DNA from: Paenibacillus sp. 32O-W
Lineage (GTDB): Bacteria > Bacillota > Bacilli > Paenibacillales > NBRC-103111
Assembly (NCBI RefSeq): GCF_007679495.1
Contig: NZ_VEGP01000049.1
Span: 1 to 42,468 of the forward strand
Reading direction: 5' to 3'
Length of the DNA stretch: 42,468 nt
This document shows positions 32,796 through 41,230 of the stretch, piece after piece; positions within the stretch are counted from its first letter, which is position 1, and the number at the start of each line of letters is the position of its first letter. The notes below the pieces were generated by a model. It had not been told where the DNA came from, ran no database searches, and worked only from the letters and a program-made list of their open reading frames with translations. The translations under genes and the position numbers were made by a program.

Positions 32796-33668
32796 ATGTC
32801 AGCCGTTGTCGGGACAGGAGGAATCGATACGGCCACCGTCATGTACGGGGTATTCGGCGATCCGGTAGCCCATTCCAAATCGCCGCTCATGCTGAACCGG
32901 GCCTTCGAAGTGGCTGGAATCAACGCGGCTTATGCCGCTTTTCACATCCGGCCCGGAATTTTGCAGGATGCGGTCCGAGGAATACGGGCACTAGGCTTCG
33001 TCGGGGTGAATGTCACTATTCCCCATAAATTGGAAGTGATCGATTATTTGGATGAAATTGACGAGCATGCGCGGGCCATCGGAGCGGTTAATACGATTGT
33101 CAACGCCGAGGGGAAGTTAAAGGGCTATAATACGGATGGAATCGGTTATGTTCGGTCATTGAAAGAGGAAGCGGGATTCGATATACAGGGGAAAACCGTC
33201 ATCCTGCTGGGGGCAGGCGGCGCGGCCCGGGGAATTGGTTACGCCCTGGCCAAGGAAGGGGCGTCACGGATTATCGTTGCCAACCGGACCGTCTCCAAGG
33301 CGGAGGAATTGGCGTCCTATCTGGACGAATTTACCCGGTCGGAAGGCATCGGCCTGGACGCGGTAAAATCGCGGATTCATGAGGCTGAGCTTCTTGTCCA
33401 TACTACAAAGGTCGGGATGCATCCGAAAGTGGAGGATATTCCGATCGAACCGGAGCTCATTCACCCGGGGCTTCTCGTCAGCGATATTGTGTACAATCCT
33501 TTGGAGACCCGGCTGTTAAGGGAAGCCAAAGCGAGAGGCGCATCGGTTCATGGCGGGCTTGGAATGTTCATTTATCAAGGAGCCTACGCTTTTGAATATT
33601 GGACCGGACAACCTGCCCCGGTAGAAGCTATGCGCGCGGTTGTCCAACGGTCGCTCTCTCCGGAATGA
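32796..33668 (+). CDS. aroE: Shikimate dehydrogenase
   Basis: This 290-residue NADPH-dependent enzyme reduces 3-dehydroshikimate in aromatic amino acid synthesis. The substrate site has AHSKSP and NVTIPHK (catalytic Lys), plus GYNTDGIG (Asp). The nucleotide site is LLGAGGAARG, with VANRT as the NADPH-selecting segment. HGGLGMFIYQGAYAFE is the usual C-terminal block. ATG 32796 follows GGAGGAG at a spacing of 8; an earlier ATG (32778) precedes that site and is rejected. Confidence 0.96.
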   Translation: MSAVVGTGGIDTATVMYGVFGDPVAHSKSPLMLNRAFEVAGINAAYAAFHIRPGILQDAVRGIRALGFVGVNVTIPHKLEVIDYLDEIDEHARAIGAVNTIVNAEGKLKGYNTDGIGYVRSLKEEAGFDIQGKTVILLGAGGAARGIGYALAKEGASRIIVANRTVSKAEELASYLDEFTRSEGIGLDAVKSRIHEAELLVHTTKVGMHPKVEDIPIEPELIHPGLLVSDIVYNPLETRLLREAKARGASVHGGLGMFIYQGAYAFEYWTGQPAPVEAMRAVVQRSLSPE

Positions 33669-33734
33669 TCTTGAGGCTAAACGAAATTGAGTCTGATTTC
33701 TATGGCTAAACTATAAGAATTGAGGAAAACGTAT

Positions 33735-34025
33735 ATGTTGACAGGTAAACAAAAGAGATATTTACGCTCTCTGGCACACCATCTGAATCCTATTTTCCAA
33801 GTAGGCAAAGGCGGTGTCAACGATCACTTGATCACTCACATTCAGGAGGCGCTGGAAGCCAGGGAATTGATCAAAGTGACGATTCTGAACAACTGTTTGG
33901 AGGACCGGGAGGAGGTCGCCCGCGAGCTGGCGGAACAATCGGGTGCGGAGCTCGTTCAGAAGATCGGAAAAATCGTGGTCCTGTATAAAGAATCGAAGGA
34001 AAACAAGTCCATCGAGCTGGAGTGA
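33735..34025 (+). CDS. yhbY: CRS1-YhbY RNA-binding protein (YqeI)
   Basis: This is a 96-residue single-domain RNA-binding protein of the CRS1-YhbY (CRM) fold, linked to ribosomal pre-50S particles. Motifs are LTGKQKRYLRSLAHHLNP, FQVGKGGVND and the C-terminal IGKIVVLYKES. The ATG at 33735 lies 9 bases after GAGG. The upstream in-frame TTG (33720) precedes the ribosome site. The gene is followed by an unusual run of four hairpins before nadD. Confidence 0.94.
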   Translation: MLTGKQKRYLRSLAHHLNPIFQVGKGGVNDHLITHIQEALEARELIKVTILNNCLEDREEVARELAEQSGAELVQKIGKIVVLYKESKENKSIELE

Positions 34026-34026
34026 A

Positions 34027-34135
34027 CTCGTTCAGCTTAGCTGAACATCGAGTAATCAGATGGAGACTCTACTCCACCTGATTTAGAGCCCACCTATAGA
34101 GGTGGGGGTCTTAACCCGATAATACAAACATCGGG
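34027..34135. other. Run of four consecutive hairpins between yhbY and nadD
   Basis: Hairpin 1 is CTCG-TTCAGC/TTA/GCTGAA-CGAG (34027-34052). Hairpin 2 is ATCAGATGGAG/CTCCACCTGAT (34055-34082). Hairpin 3 is CCCACCT/ATAG/AGGTGGG (34089-34106). Hairpin 4 is CCCGAT/ATCGGG (34115-34135). No ORF is present and no T-run follows. A remnant IS200/IS605-type end or a structured RNA are possible explanations. Confidence 0.6.
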
Positions 34136-34208
34136 ATAAATAAATTCGGAACATGAAGAGCTTTTCAGATGTAATGATTTACTTTTTTTCATGGGATGGG
34201 GTGGAGAT

Positions 34209-34796
34209 GTGTTAATCGGAATCATGGGGGGAACTTTCGATCCCATTCATACCGGCCATTTGGTCGCCGCGGAGACGGCGCTTGAGGAAGCGGGGCTGGA
34301 CGAGGTCTGGTTCATGCCTGCCAACATCCCTCCCCATAAGCCTAATACTCCATTGGCTTCACCGGATCAGCGATTGGAAATGGTCCGTCTTGCGATCGAT
34401 TCTCATCCTTCTTATAGAGCCGTGGATGTGGAATTAACCAGAGGCGGAACGTCCTATACGTACGATACGGTTACGAGGCTGCAGCAGCTTTATCCCGATC
34501 ATCGTTTCCATTATATTATCGGCGCGGATATGGTAATGTATCTGCCCAAGTGGCATCAAATTGAGAAGCTCTCCGAAATGGTCACGTTCCTTGGGGTCGG
34601 GCGCCCGGGCTTCGATATCGACCTTGAAGCGCTGCCGTCCCATTTGCGCAGCCGAATCAAGCTGATGACTATGCCGGCTATGGAGATTTCCTCCACCGAC
34701 ATACGCGAGCGCATACGGAACGGACGCTCTATTCGCTATAGAGTTCCAGATTCAGTCCGACTATATATCGAAAGGAGTGGTATTTATGGATCGTGA
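34209..34796 (+). CDS. nadD: Nicotinate-nucleotide adenylyltransferase
   Basis: This 195-residue enzyme adenylates nicotinate mononucleotide to deamido-NAD in NAD synthesis. The nucleotidyltransferase motif is GIMGGTFDPIHTGHL and the second signature is MEISSTDIRERI. FMPANIPPHKP and HYIIGADMVMYLPKWH fit bacterial NadD. The start GTG 34209 gives the usual N-terminus (M)LIGIMGGT, with GGGG 7 bases upstream. ATG 34191 gives six more residues and is less likely. The end overlaps yqeK by 11 bases. Confidence 0.95.
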   Translation: MLIGIMGGTFDPIHTGHLVAAETALEEAGLDEVWFMPANIPPHKPNTPLASPDQRLEMVRLAIDSHPSYRAVDVELTRGGTSYTYDTVTRLQQLYPDHRFHYIIGADMVMYLPKWHQIEKLSEMVTFLGVGRPGFDIDLEALPSHLRSRIKLMTMPAMEISSTDIRERIRNGRSIRYRVPDSVRLYIERSGIYGS

Positions 34797-35361
34797 ACGA
34801 CTGATCGACCTTGTACGGGAGCAGATGCCGGAGCAAAGATGGCTGCATACTCAGGGGGTTATGGAGACCTCGGTCGAGCTGGCCGGCCGATTCGGCGCGG
34901 ATCCGGTCAAAGCGGATTTGGCTGCGCTTCTCCATGATTATTGTAAATATTGGCCGATTGAGCAGCAGAAGAAGGTCATTGAGCAGGCCGGGCTTGCTGA
35001 CGATCTTCTCCAATATGACAAACCTCTGTGGCATGCACCGGCGGGGGCCTGGGTGGCTGAACAGGAGCTTGGCATTAACGATAAGGAAATCCTGGATGCG
35101 ATCCGTTACCATACGTCCGGCCGTCCCGGTATGACCCTGTTGGACAAAATCGTTTGTTTGGCCGATTACATTGAGCCGGGAAGGGATTTTCCGGGAGTAG
35201 AACAAATAAGGTCATTGGCTGAATTGAGCCTGGAGAGAGCACTGATTGCGGGCTTCGATTCAACAATTTCCTTCTTGCTGCAGAAGGGACAGAAGGTTTA
35301 TCCTATGACCATCATGGCCCGAAACTCGCTGATTGACGAGCTGGTTCAGCGGTCAGGTTAA
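34786..35361 (+). CDS. yqeK: HD-domain hydrolase YqeK (Ap4A hydrolase family)
   Basis: This 191-residue HD-domain protein belongs to the YqeK family, members of which symmetrically cleave diadenosine tetraphosphate to ADP. Metal-binding residues lie in RWLHTQGV, LLHDYCKYW (HD pair), LWHAPAGAWV, AIRYHTSG and CLADYIEPGR. AAAGGAG is 8 bases before ATG 34786, inside the end of nadD. The usual next gene, rsfS, is separated here by 254 bases holding a mobile-looking repeat. Confidence 0.94.
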   Translation: MDRERLIDLVREQMPEQRWLHTQGVMETSVELAGRFGADPVKADLAALLHDYCKYWPIEQQKKVIEQAGLADDLLQYDKPLWHAPAGAWVAEQELGINDKEILDAIRYHTSGRPGMTLLDKIVCLADYIEPGRDFPGVEQIRSLAELSLERALIAGFDSTISFLLQKGQKVYPMTIMARNSLIDELVQRSG

Positions 35362-35377
35362 AACAGGCCCTTTTTTA

Positions 35378-35501
35378 CCACATTAGAAAGTTTAAGTTCA
35401 TTAAAGCATTAAAATGGAACAAACTTTCTAATTGGCATAAAAAGCTACCTTTAAAACCGGGTTATTCGTCTTCGAAGAGGCTTCGTTAGAAGCTTTTTTT
35501 A
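35378..35501. repeat. Structured insert element, copy C1 (free-standing)
   Basis: This 124-bp element starts CCACATTAGAAAGTTT and ends GCTTTTTTTA. Its left stem is a perfect 11-bp pairing TTAGAAAGTTT/AAACTTTCTAA. Its right end is a small hairpin GCTTC-GTTA-GAAGC followed by seven T. It lies inside the yqeK-rsfS gap, preceded by CCCTTTTTTA, and is almost identical to the copy at 41270 that interrupts the two-hairpin repeat. Confidence 0.85.
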
Positions 35502-35529
35502 TAAATATTACGCATACTAATTTCTGGGG

Positions 35530-35586
35530 TACGGCGGCGGATTTTCAGAAGTCCCGGCTTAGCGAAGGATTCGATCCGCCACCGTA
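35530..35586. other. Imperfect hairpin ahead of rsfS
   Basis: TACGGCGGCGGAT (35530-35542) can pair with ATCCGCCACCGTA (35574-35586) with one mismatch, 13 bases before the rsfS ribosome site. It has no T-run, so a role in mRNA stability or translation is possible but unproven. Confidence 0.4.
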
Positions 35587-35615
35587 TTTCCGGGCGTTGG
35601 GAGGTCATAAATCGA

Positions 35616-35954
35616 ATGAATGAACAAATGCTGTCAATGGTTATCCAGGCGGCCGAGGATAAAAAAGCGTACGATCCGGTCGTTTTGGATTTGCGCGGAA
35701 TATCGTTGATCGCCGATTATTTTGTAATTTGCCATGGAAATTCGGAAACCCAGGTCCAGGCGATTGTCACCTCCATCCGCAAAAAAGCGGATGAACAAAA
35801 ATGGACGGTACGCGGAGTAGAAGGGTTGGATAACGCCCGGTGGGTGCTTATCGATCTGGGGGATATCGTCGTTCATGTATTCCATAGGGAAGACAGGGAG
35901 TATTACAACATTGAGCGGATCTGGTCCGATGCGAAAGTTGTGGAGACCGTATGA
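35616..35954 (+). CDS. rsfS: Ribosome silencing factor RsfS (YqeL)
   Basis: This 112-residue protein binds ribosomal protein L14 and blocks subunit joining under starvation. Conserved stretches are AYDPVVLDLRGIS, ADYFVICHGNSETQVQAI, GVEGLDNARWVLIDLGDIVVHVF and REYYNIERIW. The ATG follows GGGAGG at a long spacing of 11. Its stop overlaps the cvfB start by 4 bases. Confidence 0.96.
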   Translation: MNEQMLSMVIQAAEDKKAYDPVVLDLRGISLIADYFVICHGNSETQVQAIVTSIRKKADEQKWTVRGVEGLDNARWVLIDLGDIVVHVFHREDREYYNIERIWSDAKVVETV

Positions 35955-36838
35955 ATCTGCAGGCGGGAACGGTCGTTAAGCTGCAAGTAGCCAGGGAAGT
36001 TTCCCCTTACGGCTTCTTTCTGACAGACGGCAGCCGGGATATCCTTCTGCACTACACGGAGAAGGAAGGAAACATCGAACCGGGGCAGATGGTAGAAGTG
36101 TTCCTGTATTACGATACCGAGGATCGTCTGGCGGCTACAATGAAGAAGCCGCTCCTCCGGCTTGGAGAGGTCGCCCTGCTCGAAGTGGCCGATGCGCATC
36201 CGAGATTCGGGCTGTTTCTGGATATGGGGATCGGCAGACAGCTTCTGCTTCCCTATCGCGAGCTTCCGGAGCTGAAGGAGCTGCGCCCGCAGGTGGGTGA
36301 TCGGGTGTTTGTAACTATGGCCCACGACCGGCAAGGCCGTCTTATGGCCAAACTGGCCGGGGAGAAGGAGCTGTCGCCGCTGGCTGTCCGGGCACCGGAA
36401 TCGTGGAAGAATGAATGGATGACGGCAAGGGTTTATAAGCCTTTGCAAATGGGAACCTTCGTCATAGTAGAGGGCGGGGTGCTCGGATTCGGGGTTATCG
36501 GGCTTATTCATTCCAAGGAAAGAACCCGTCTGCTCAGAGTGGGCGAATCCGTGGAGGTACGGGTTATTCATGTCCGGGAGGATGGCCGGGTTAATCTGTC
36601 CATGCGCCTGCCGAAAGAGCAAAGCCGTACGGAAGACGCTGACGTTATTCTTGCCTATTTGCAAGAGAGGCCTAACGGGGCGATGCCTTATTCGGATCAG
36701 ACCCCCGCGGATATTATCAGCTCGAAATTCAGCATGAGCAAGGCCGCTTTCAAGAGAGCGCTGGGCAAGCTGATGAAGGACGGGCTTATCGTGCAGCAGG
36801 AAAACTGGACCTATTTGCAGGATAAGGCCCCTAAATAG
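35951..36838 (+). CDS. cvfB: S1-domain RNA-binding protein, CvfB family (YitL-like)
   Basis: This 295-residue protein contains several S1-like OB modules (about residues 5-65, 68-130 and 150-215; for example GRVNLSMRLPKEQ) and a C-terminal winged helix (about 228-290: SKFSMSKAAFKRALGKLMKDGLI). That is the CvfB/YitL layout of RNA-binding regulators. The start overlaps the rsfS stop (ATGA), so the two are co-translated. In B. subtilis this gene lies elsewhere; here it has joined the yqe operon. Confidence 0.9.
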   Translation: MNLQAGTVVKLQVAREVSPYGFFLTDGSRDILLHYTEKEGNIEPGQMVEVFLYYDTEDRLAATMKKPLLRLGEVALLEVADAHPRFGLFLDMGIGRQLLLPYRELPELKELRPQVGDRVFVTMAHDRQGRLMAKLAGEKELSPLAVRAPESWKNEWMTARVYKPLQMGTFVIVEGGVLGFGVIGLIHSKERTRLLRVGESVEVRVIHVREDGRVNLSMRLPKEQSRTEDADVILAYLQERPNGAMPYSDQTPADIISSKFSMSKAAFKRALGKLMKDGLIVQQENWTYLQDKAPK

Positions 36839-36989
36839 CTCGCCGGTTCAGAAGTTCCGAGTCCAGGGAATACGCAATGTTAAGACTCGGGGTTTATGGA
36901 GGATTTTGGGCGAGCGGAATACTCCCTAGAGCATTGAACGATAAAATGGAGTAGTGTAGGGTCCGGCTTTGGAAAGAGAGGGGAAGGCC

Positions 36990-37754
36990 TTGGCTTACGA
37001 ACAATTCGCCTATTATTATGATCGGCTGATGGAGGACATGCCTTACGCGGATTGGCTTCGCTTTGCGAAGCAGTGCTGGGAACGCTACGGCACTCCGGTT
37101 ACGGTCGTCGATCTCGGATGCGGTACCGGCAATCTGGCGATTCCGTTGGCCCGGCAAGGGTTTCATGTGACCGGGATCGACTTGTCGGAGGACATGCTGG
37201 CTATTGCAAGAAGCAAGAGCGAAACACTCTACGGAACGGAAGGCTCTCTTCGCTGGGTTCAACAGGACATGCGGGAATGGGAGCTGCCGGAGGCGGTGGA
37301 TGCCGTTATTTCTTTCTGCGACTGTTTCAATTATTTGCTTGAACCTGAAAGCCTTGAGGAAGCCTTCCGGCAAACCTGCCAAGGGCTGAATCCGGGAGGT
37401 TTGTTCCTGTTTGACGTGCATACCCCTTATCAGCTGCAAAATTATGCGGAGCATCAGCCTTTTGTGCTGGATGAAGAGGATATAGCCTATATCTGGACCT
37501 GTCATCTGGACGAAGAGCTTTGTGAGCTGGAGCATGAGCTCTCCATCTTCGTCCGTGAAGAAACGGCAGGCGGTCCGGCCGGACGCCGTTACGTGCGGGT
37601 GGACGAAACGCATGTCCAAAGGGCTTATCCGCTGGAGCAGATAACGCAATTGCTTGGCAAATCCGGCTTTTCCACGGTAGAATGCTTTGCTGATTTTACA
37701 TGGGATAAAGTTACCCCGGAGACGGAGAGAGCCTTTTTTGTTGCCCGTAAATAA
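36990..37754 (+). CDS. yqeM: SAM-dependent methyltransferase YqeM
   Basis: This 254-residue class I methyltransferase has motif I VVDLGCGTGNLAIPLA, motif II GIDLSEDMLAIA and WVQQDMREW, followed by NPGGLFLFDVHTPY. The YqeM position between rsfS and comER is conserved in Bacilli; its substrate is not known. The start is TTG at 36990, giving (M)AYEQFAYYYDRLM as in homologues, with GAGGGG 6 bases upstream. A TTG at 36969 would precede that site. About 150 bases before it, after cvfB, hold nothing recognisable. Confidence 0.88.
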   Translation: MAYEQFAYYYDRLMEDMPYADWLRFAKQCWERYGTPVTVVDLGCGTGNLAIPLARQGFHVTGIDLSEDMLAIARSKSETLYGTEGSLRWVQQDMREWELPEAVDAVISFCDCFNYLLEPESLEEAFRQTCQGLNPGGLFLFDVHTPYQLQNYAEHQPFVLDEEDIAYIWTCHLDEELCELEHELSIFVREETAGGPAGRRYVRVDETHVQRAYPLEQITQLLGKSGFSTVECFADFTWDKVTPETERAFFVARK

Positions 37755-37785
37755 GTAGGTGGGGCCTGTCCGCACTCCCGCTCCC

Positions 37786-37814
37786 TTGACAGAACACATA
37801 GTTTTCATTATAAT
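37786..37814 (+). promoter_or_regulatory. Perfect-consensus SigA promoter of leuS
   Basis: TTGACA (37786-37791) and TATAAT (37809-37814) are separated by exactly 17 bases. Transcription should begin near 37821, at the start of the T-box leader. Confidence 0.9.
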
Positions 37815-37820
37815 TTCTTC

Positions 37821-38116
37821 ATAATATTGGCTATGAAGAGGAGTAGTAGCATTGCAGAGCGTTTAGCAGAGAGCCGGAGAACAGGTGGAAGCCGGCAGCG
37901 CGAACAGCGAACTCGCCTCGGAGCTTGAAGGGTGAAGGTGCAGCGGTTATTGGCAGATGAATGCCAAGTTATTAACCGGGCAAGCTAGCCCGACCGTCTA
38001 ATCCCGCGTTAAGGGCTTCGAGTGAACGGAGTGCTGTGACGCTCTGTTAATTAGGGTGGTACCACGGGATCAAACCTCTCGTCCCTAGCGTAATGCTGGC
38101 GATGGAGGTTTTTTTA
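37821..38116 (+). promoter_or_regulatory. Leucine T-box riboswitch (tRNA-sensing leader) of leuS
   Basis: The leader has a Stem I with AGAGAGCCGG and GGTGGAAGCCGGC, and a specifier region GAACTCGCC whose CTC (37912-37914) is a leucine codon. The T-box sequence AGGGTGGTACCACGGG (38053-38068) follows. The terminator has arms AACCTC...GGAGGTT and ends in T's (38073-38116). Uncharged tRNA-Leu should favour antitermination and raise leuS transcription. Confidence 0.92.
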
Positions 38117-38146
38117 GTTTCGGGGATCCCCGCGAAAATTGTAAAA

Positions 38147-38361
38147 ATATAAGAAATTATAAGTTTCACCTTATACCTGTTCTTACCACATTAGAAAGTT
38201 TAAGTTCATTAAAGCATTAAAAATGGAACAACTTTCTAATTGGCGATAAAAACATCCTTTAAACGCGGTCGCTCATCCATGAAATACTCCGATAGGAGTT
38301 TTTCTCATATTTCATCGGTAAACGCGCCTGTCCAAAGGACGGCGATAGCCGTTTATCCTTG
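38147..38361. repeat. Two-hairpin intergenic repeat, copy C (split by an insert)
   Basis: The left half is 38147-38185 (ATATAAG...TTCTTA) and the right half is 38308-38361 (TATTTCATCGG...CCTTG). Copies A and B show the same halves joined directly. The outer stem ATATAAGAA/TTCTTATAT is thus broken by 122 bases. It lies in the leuS leader, downstream of the T-box terminator. Confidence 0.85.
38186..38307. repeat. Structured insert element, copy C2 (inside repeat copy C)
   Basis: This 122-bp insert has a left half nearly identical to that at 35378 (stem TTAGAAAGTT/AACTTTCTAA). Its right half is of the other type, with ACGCGGTCGCTCATCCA and the terminal hairpin ACTCC-GATA-GGAGT plus TTTTC. It is therefore a mosaic of modules seen in other copies. 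Confidence 0.85.
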
Positions 38362-38527
38362 GGGTTAAATAATGCGACCTTTGACCGTTCCGGTCATTTA
38401 ACCAAGAGTCAGGTGAACAAAGCAGCGAAGAAATCAATCATTCACCGTACTTTTTTTAAAAAATGCTTGCTGAAAGGGTCGGGCTAAAAGCTTGCCGGGC
38501 CGGCGAAAAGTTGAAGGAGGATGAATC

Positions 38528-40978
38528 ATGGTTCACGAAACTAAGGGGCACGGGTACAACCCGCTCGCCATTGAACCTAAGTGGCAGAAGTATTGGGACA
38601 GCAAGAAAGTGTTTAAAGTATTGGATGATTCGGATAAACCGAAATTTTATGCCTTGGATATGTTCCCTTATCCGTCCGGTGCGGGACTTCATGTCGGACA
38701 TCCGGAAGGATATACGGCAACGGATATTATCTCCCGCTATAAGAGAATGCGCGGCTACAACGTCCTCCATCCGATGGGCTGGGACGCCTTCGGTCTTCCG
38801 GCTGAACAGCATGCGTTGGATACCGGCCAGCATCCGCGCGACATAACGTTCAAAAATATTGACAATTTCCGCCGACAGATCAAATCTCTCGGATTCTCAT
38901 ATGACTGGGATCGCGAAATCAGCACGACGGATCCGGATTATTATAAATGGACGCAGTGGATTTTTGTTCAATTATATAAACGAGGACTCGCCTATATGGC
39001 CGAGGTTCCCGTTAACTGGTGTCCGGCATTGGGCACGGTTCTGGCCAATGAAGAGGTGATCGACGGAAAGAGTGAGCGCGGCGGTCATCCGGTCATTCGC
39101 AAGCCGATGCGTCAATGGATTCTGAAAATTACCGAGTACGCCGACCGGCTGCTCGAAGATTTGGAAGAGCTCGATTGGGCCGAAAGCATCAAAGATATGC
39201 AGCGGAACTGGATAGGAAAATCCAAAGGAGCGGAAGTCCGCTTTGCCGTTGATGGCCACTCCGGAGAGGAGATTGTCGTATTCACGACCCGCCCGGACAC
39301 CTTGTTCGGCTCCACCTACTGTGTACTGGCACCCGAGCATCCGTTGGTAGAACGGATTACGACGAAGGAACAGATACAGGCCGTTAAGGAATACAAGGAG
39401 AAAGCCGAACGCAAAAGCGATCTGGAACGAACGGACCTGGCCAAAGAAAAGACGGGAGTATTTACCGGAGCTTATGCGGTCAATCCGGTCAACGGGGCGA
39501 AACTGCCGGTATGGATTGCCGATTATGTGCTTGCCGGTTATGGAACAGGCGCGATTATGGCGGTGCCCGGCCATGACCAACGGGACTACGAATTTGCCAA
39601 ACAGTATAATCTTCCGATCATCGAAGTGGTGAAGGGCGGCAATTTGGAGGAGGAAGCCTATACCGGAGACGGAGAGCATGTCAATTCCGGGCTGCTGGAT
39701 GGACTCCGTAATGAAGAAGCCATCGCCGCCATGATTCAATGGCTGGAGGAGAACGGCAAGGGCGCCGGCAAGGTTACCTATCGTCTTCGCGATTGGTTGT
39801 TCAGCAGACAACGTTATTGGGGCGAGCCTATTCCCATTCTGCACCTCGAGGACGGCACTATGAAGGCCGTTCCGGAAGAGCAGCTGCCGTTGGTCCTGCC
39901 GGATGTCGATCATATCACACCTTCCGGGACCGGGGAGTCGCCTCTTGCTGCAGTGGAAGAATGGGTGAATACAGTAGATCCCGAGACCGGAATGAAAGCG
40001 CGCCGCGAGACGAATACCATGCCCCAATGGGCGGGAAGCTGCTGGTACTACTTGCGCTTCATTGATCCGCATAATGATAAGGAGCTTTGTTCCTTTGACA
40101 AGCAGAAGGAATGGCTGCCCGTCGATTTATATATCGGAGGGGCGGAGCATGCGGTGCTCCATCTTCTCTATGCAAGGTTCTGGCATAAAGTGCTCTATGA
40201 TTTGGGCGTCGTCTCCACCAAGGAACCGTTCCAGAAGCTGGTCAATCAAGGGATGATTCTTGGAGGAAATAACGAGAAGATGAGCAAGTCCAGGGGCAAT
40301 GTTATCAATCCGGATGACATTGTGAGCAAATACGGCGCGGATACGCTGCGTATGTACGAGATGTTCATGGGACCTCTGGAAGCTACCAAGCCGTGGAGCG
40401 AAAACGGGGTGGAAGGAACATATCGCTTCCTGAACCGCGTGTGGAGATTGTTCATCCAAGAAGACGGTTCTCTGAATGCGAAAATAACCAAAGAGGATTC
40501 CAAGATAGACGATTCATTCCGAAGAACCTGGCACAAGACGATCAAGAAGGTAACGGAAGATTACGAGGCGCTGCGTTTTAATACGGCCATCAGCCAGTTG
40601 ATGATATTTGTTAACGAGGCTTATAAAGCGGACAGCTTGCCATGGGAAGCCATGGAAAACTTTGTCCAGATGCTCTCTCCAATCGCCCCTCATATTGCGG
40701 AAGAATTATGGGAGAAGCTCGGTCATACGGATACTTCGATCACTTATGTCCCATGGCCCGTTTACGATGAGAAATGGACCGTAGAGAATGAAGTGGAGAT
40801 CGTCGTACAGATCAACGGCAAAATCGTCGACAGGCTTTCCGTTCCGAACAATCTGGATCAACAGGGGATGCAGGAAGCCGCCCTTGGATCGGATAAAGTG
40901 AAGGAGGCCATGGCCGGCAAATCGGTGAGAAAAGTCATTGCCGTTCCAGGTAAGCTTGTCAACATCGTTATCGGTTAA
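38528..40978 (+). CDS. leuS: Leucyl-tRNA synthetase
   Basis: This 816-residue class I synthetase charges tRNA-Leu. The HIGH-type motif is HVGH (residues 55-58) in [16 protein letters not shown]. The CP1 editing domain lies at about residues 220-420 ([33 protein letters not shown]). KMSKS is at 584-588 in [10 protein letters not shown]. An anticodon-binding domain follows, with the C-terminal domain ending [16 protein letters not shown] is well placed before the ATG. It is controlled by the T-box leader. The ~410 bases between T-box terminator and start contain a composite repeat and a hairpin (GGTTAAAT/ATTTAACC, 38363-38403). Confidence 0.98.
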   Translation: MVHETKGHGYNPLAIEPKWQKYWDSKKVFKVLDDSDKPKFYALDMFPYPSGAGLHVGHPEGYTATDIISRYKRMRGYNVLHPMGWDAFGLPAEQHALDTGQHPRDITFKNIDNFRRQIKSLGFSYDWDREISTTDPDYYKWTQWIFVQLYKRGLAYMAEVPVNWCPALGTVLANEEVIDGKSERGGHPVIRKPMRQWILKITEYADRLLEDLEELDWAESIKDMQRNWIGKSKGAEVRFAVDGHSGEEIVVFTTRPDTLFGSTYCVLAPEHPLVERITTKEQIQAVKEYKEKAERKSDLERTDLAKEKTGVFTGAYAVNPVNGAKLPVWIADYVLAGYGTGAIMAVPGHDQRDYEFAKQYNLPIIEVVKGGNLEEEAYTGDGEHVNSGLLDGLRNEEAIAAMIQWLEENGKGAGKVTYRLRDWLFSRQRYWGEPIPILHLEDGTMKAVPEEQLPLVLPDVDHITPSGTGESPLAAVEEWVNTVDPETGMKARRETNTMPQWAGSCWYYLRFIDPHNDKELCSFDKQKEWLPVDLYIGGAEHAVLHLLYARFWHKVLYDLGVVSTKEPFQKLVNQGMILGGNNEKMSKSRGNVINPDDIVSKYGADTLRMYEMFMGPLEATKPWSENGVEGTYRFLNRVWRLFIQEDGSLNAKITKEDSKIDDSFRRTWHKTIKKVTEDYEALRFNTAISQLMIFVNEAYKADSLPWEAMENFVQMLSPIAPHIAEELWEKLGHTDTSITYVPWPVYDEKWTVENEVEIVVQINGKIVDRLSVPNNLDQQGMQEAALGSDKVKEAMAGKSVRKVIAVPGKLVNIVIG

Positions 40979-40992
40979 CAGGGACCACTAAG

Positions 40993-41067
40993 GACCGTGC
41001 CAACTGTGAAGTCATGCCGATGGAGAAAGATATTCGGCTTGACTGAACCTTGGCATGGTCTTTTTTT
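40993..41067 (+). terminator. Intrinsic terminator of leuS
   Basis: A long hairpin has outer arms GACCGTGCCAA/TTGGCATGGTC and inner pairing AGTCATGCCGAT/ATTCGGCTTGACT, followed by seven T. Confidence 0.8.
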
Positions 41068-41068
41068 A

Positions 41069-41109
41069 CCAATTCATCTTCGAAATGGCTCCATCAGGAG
41101 CTTTTTTTA
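41069..41109. repeat. Truncated insert element C0 (right module only)
   Basis: A 41-bp fragment starts directly after the leuS terminator T-run. It matches the right half of C1/C4 (ATTCATCTTCGA) and ends with hairpin GCTCC-ATCA-GGAGC and seven T. The left stem is missing. Confidence 0.65.
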
Positions 41110-41228
41110 CCACAATAGAATTTATAAGTTATTGCGTCCTGAATAAATTCAAATCCTATTTTGCGATAATAACATTCTCTAAACGCGGTCGCTCATCCAG
41201 ATTGAAATACTCCGATAGGTTTTTCTCA
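41110..41228. repeat. Structured insert element, divergent copy C3
   Basis: This 119-bp copy follows the T-run of C0 directly. Its left stem is different in sequence yet still pairs (ATAGAATTTAT with ATAAATTC...TAT). Its right half is of the C2 type (ACGCGGTCGCTCATCCA). The terminal hairpin has lost two bases (GATAGGTTTTT instead of GATAGGAGTTTTT). Confidence 0.75.
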
Positions 41229-41230
41229 AA

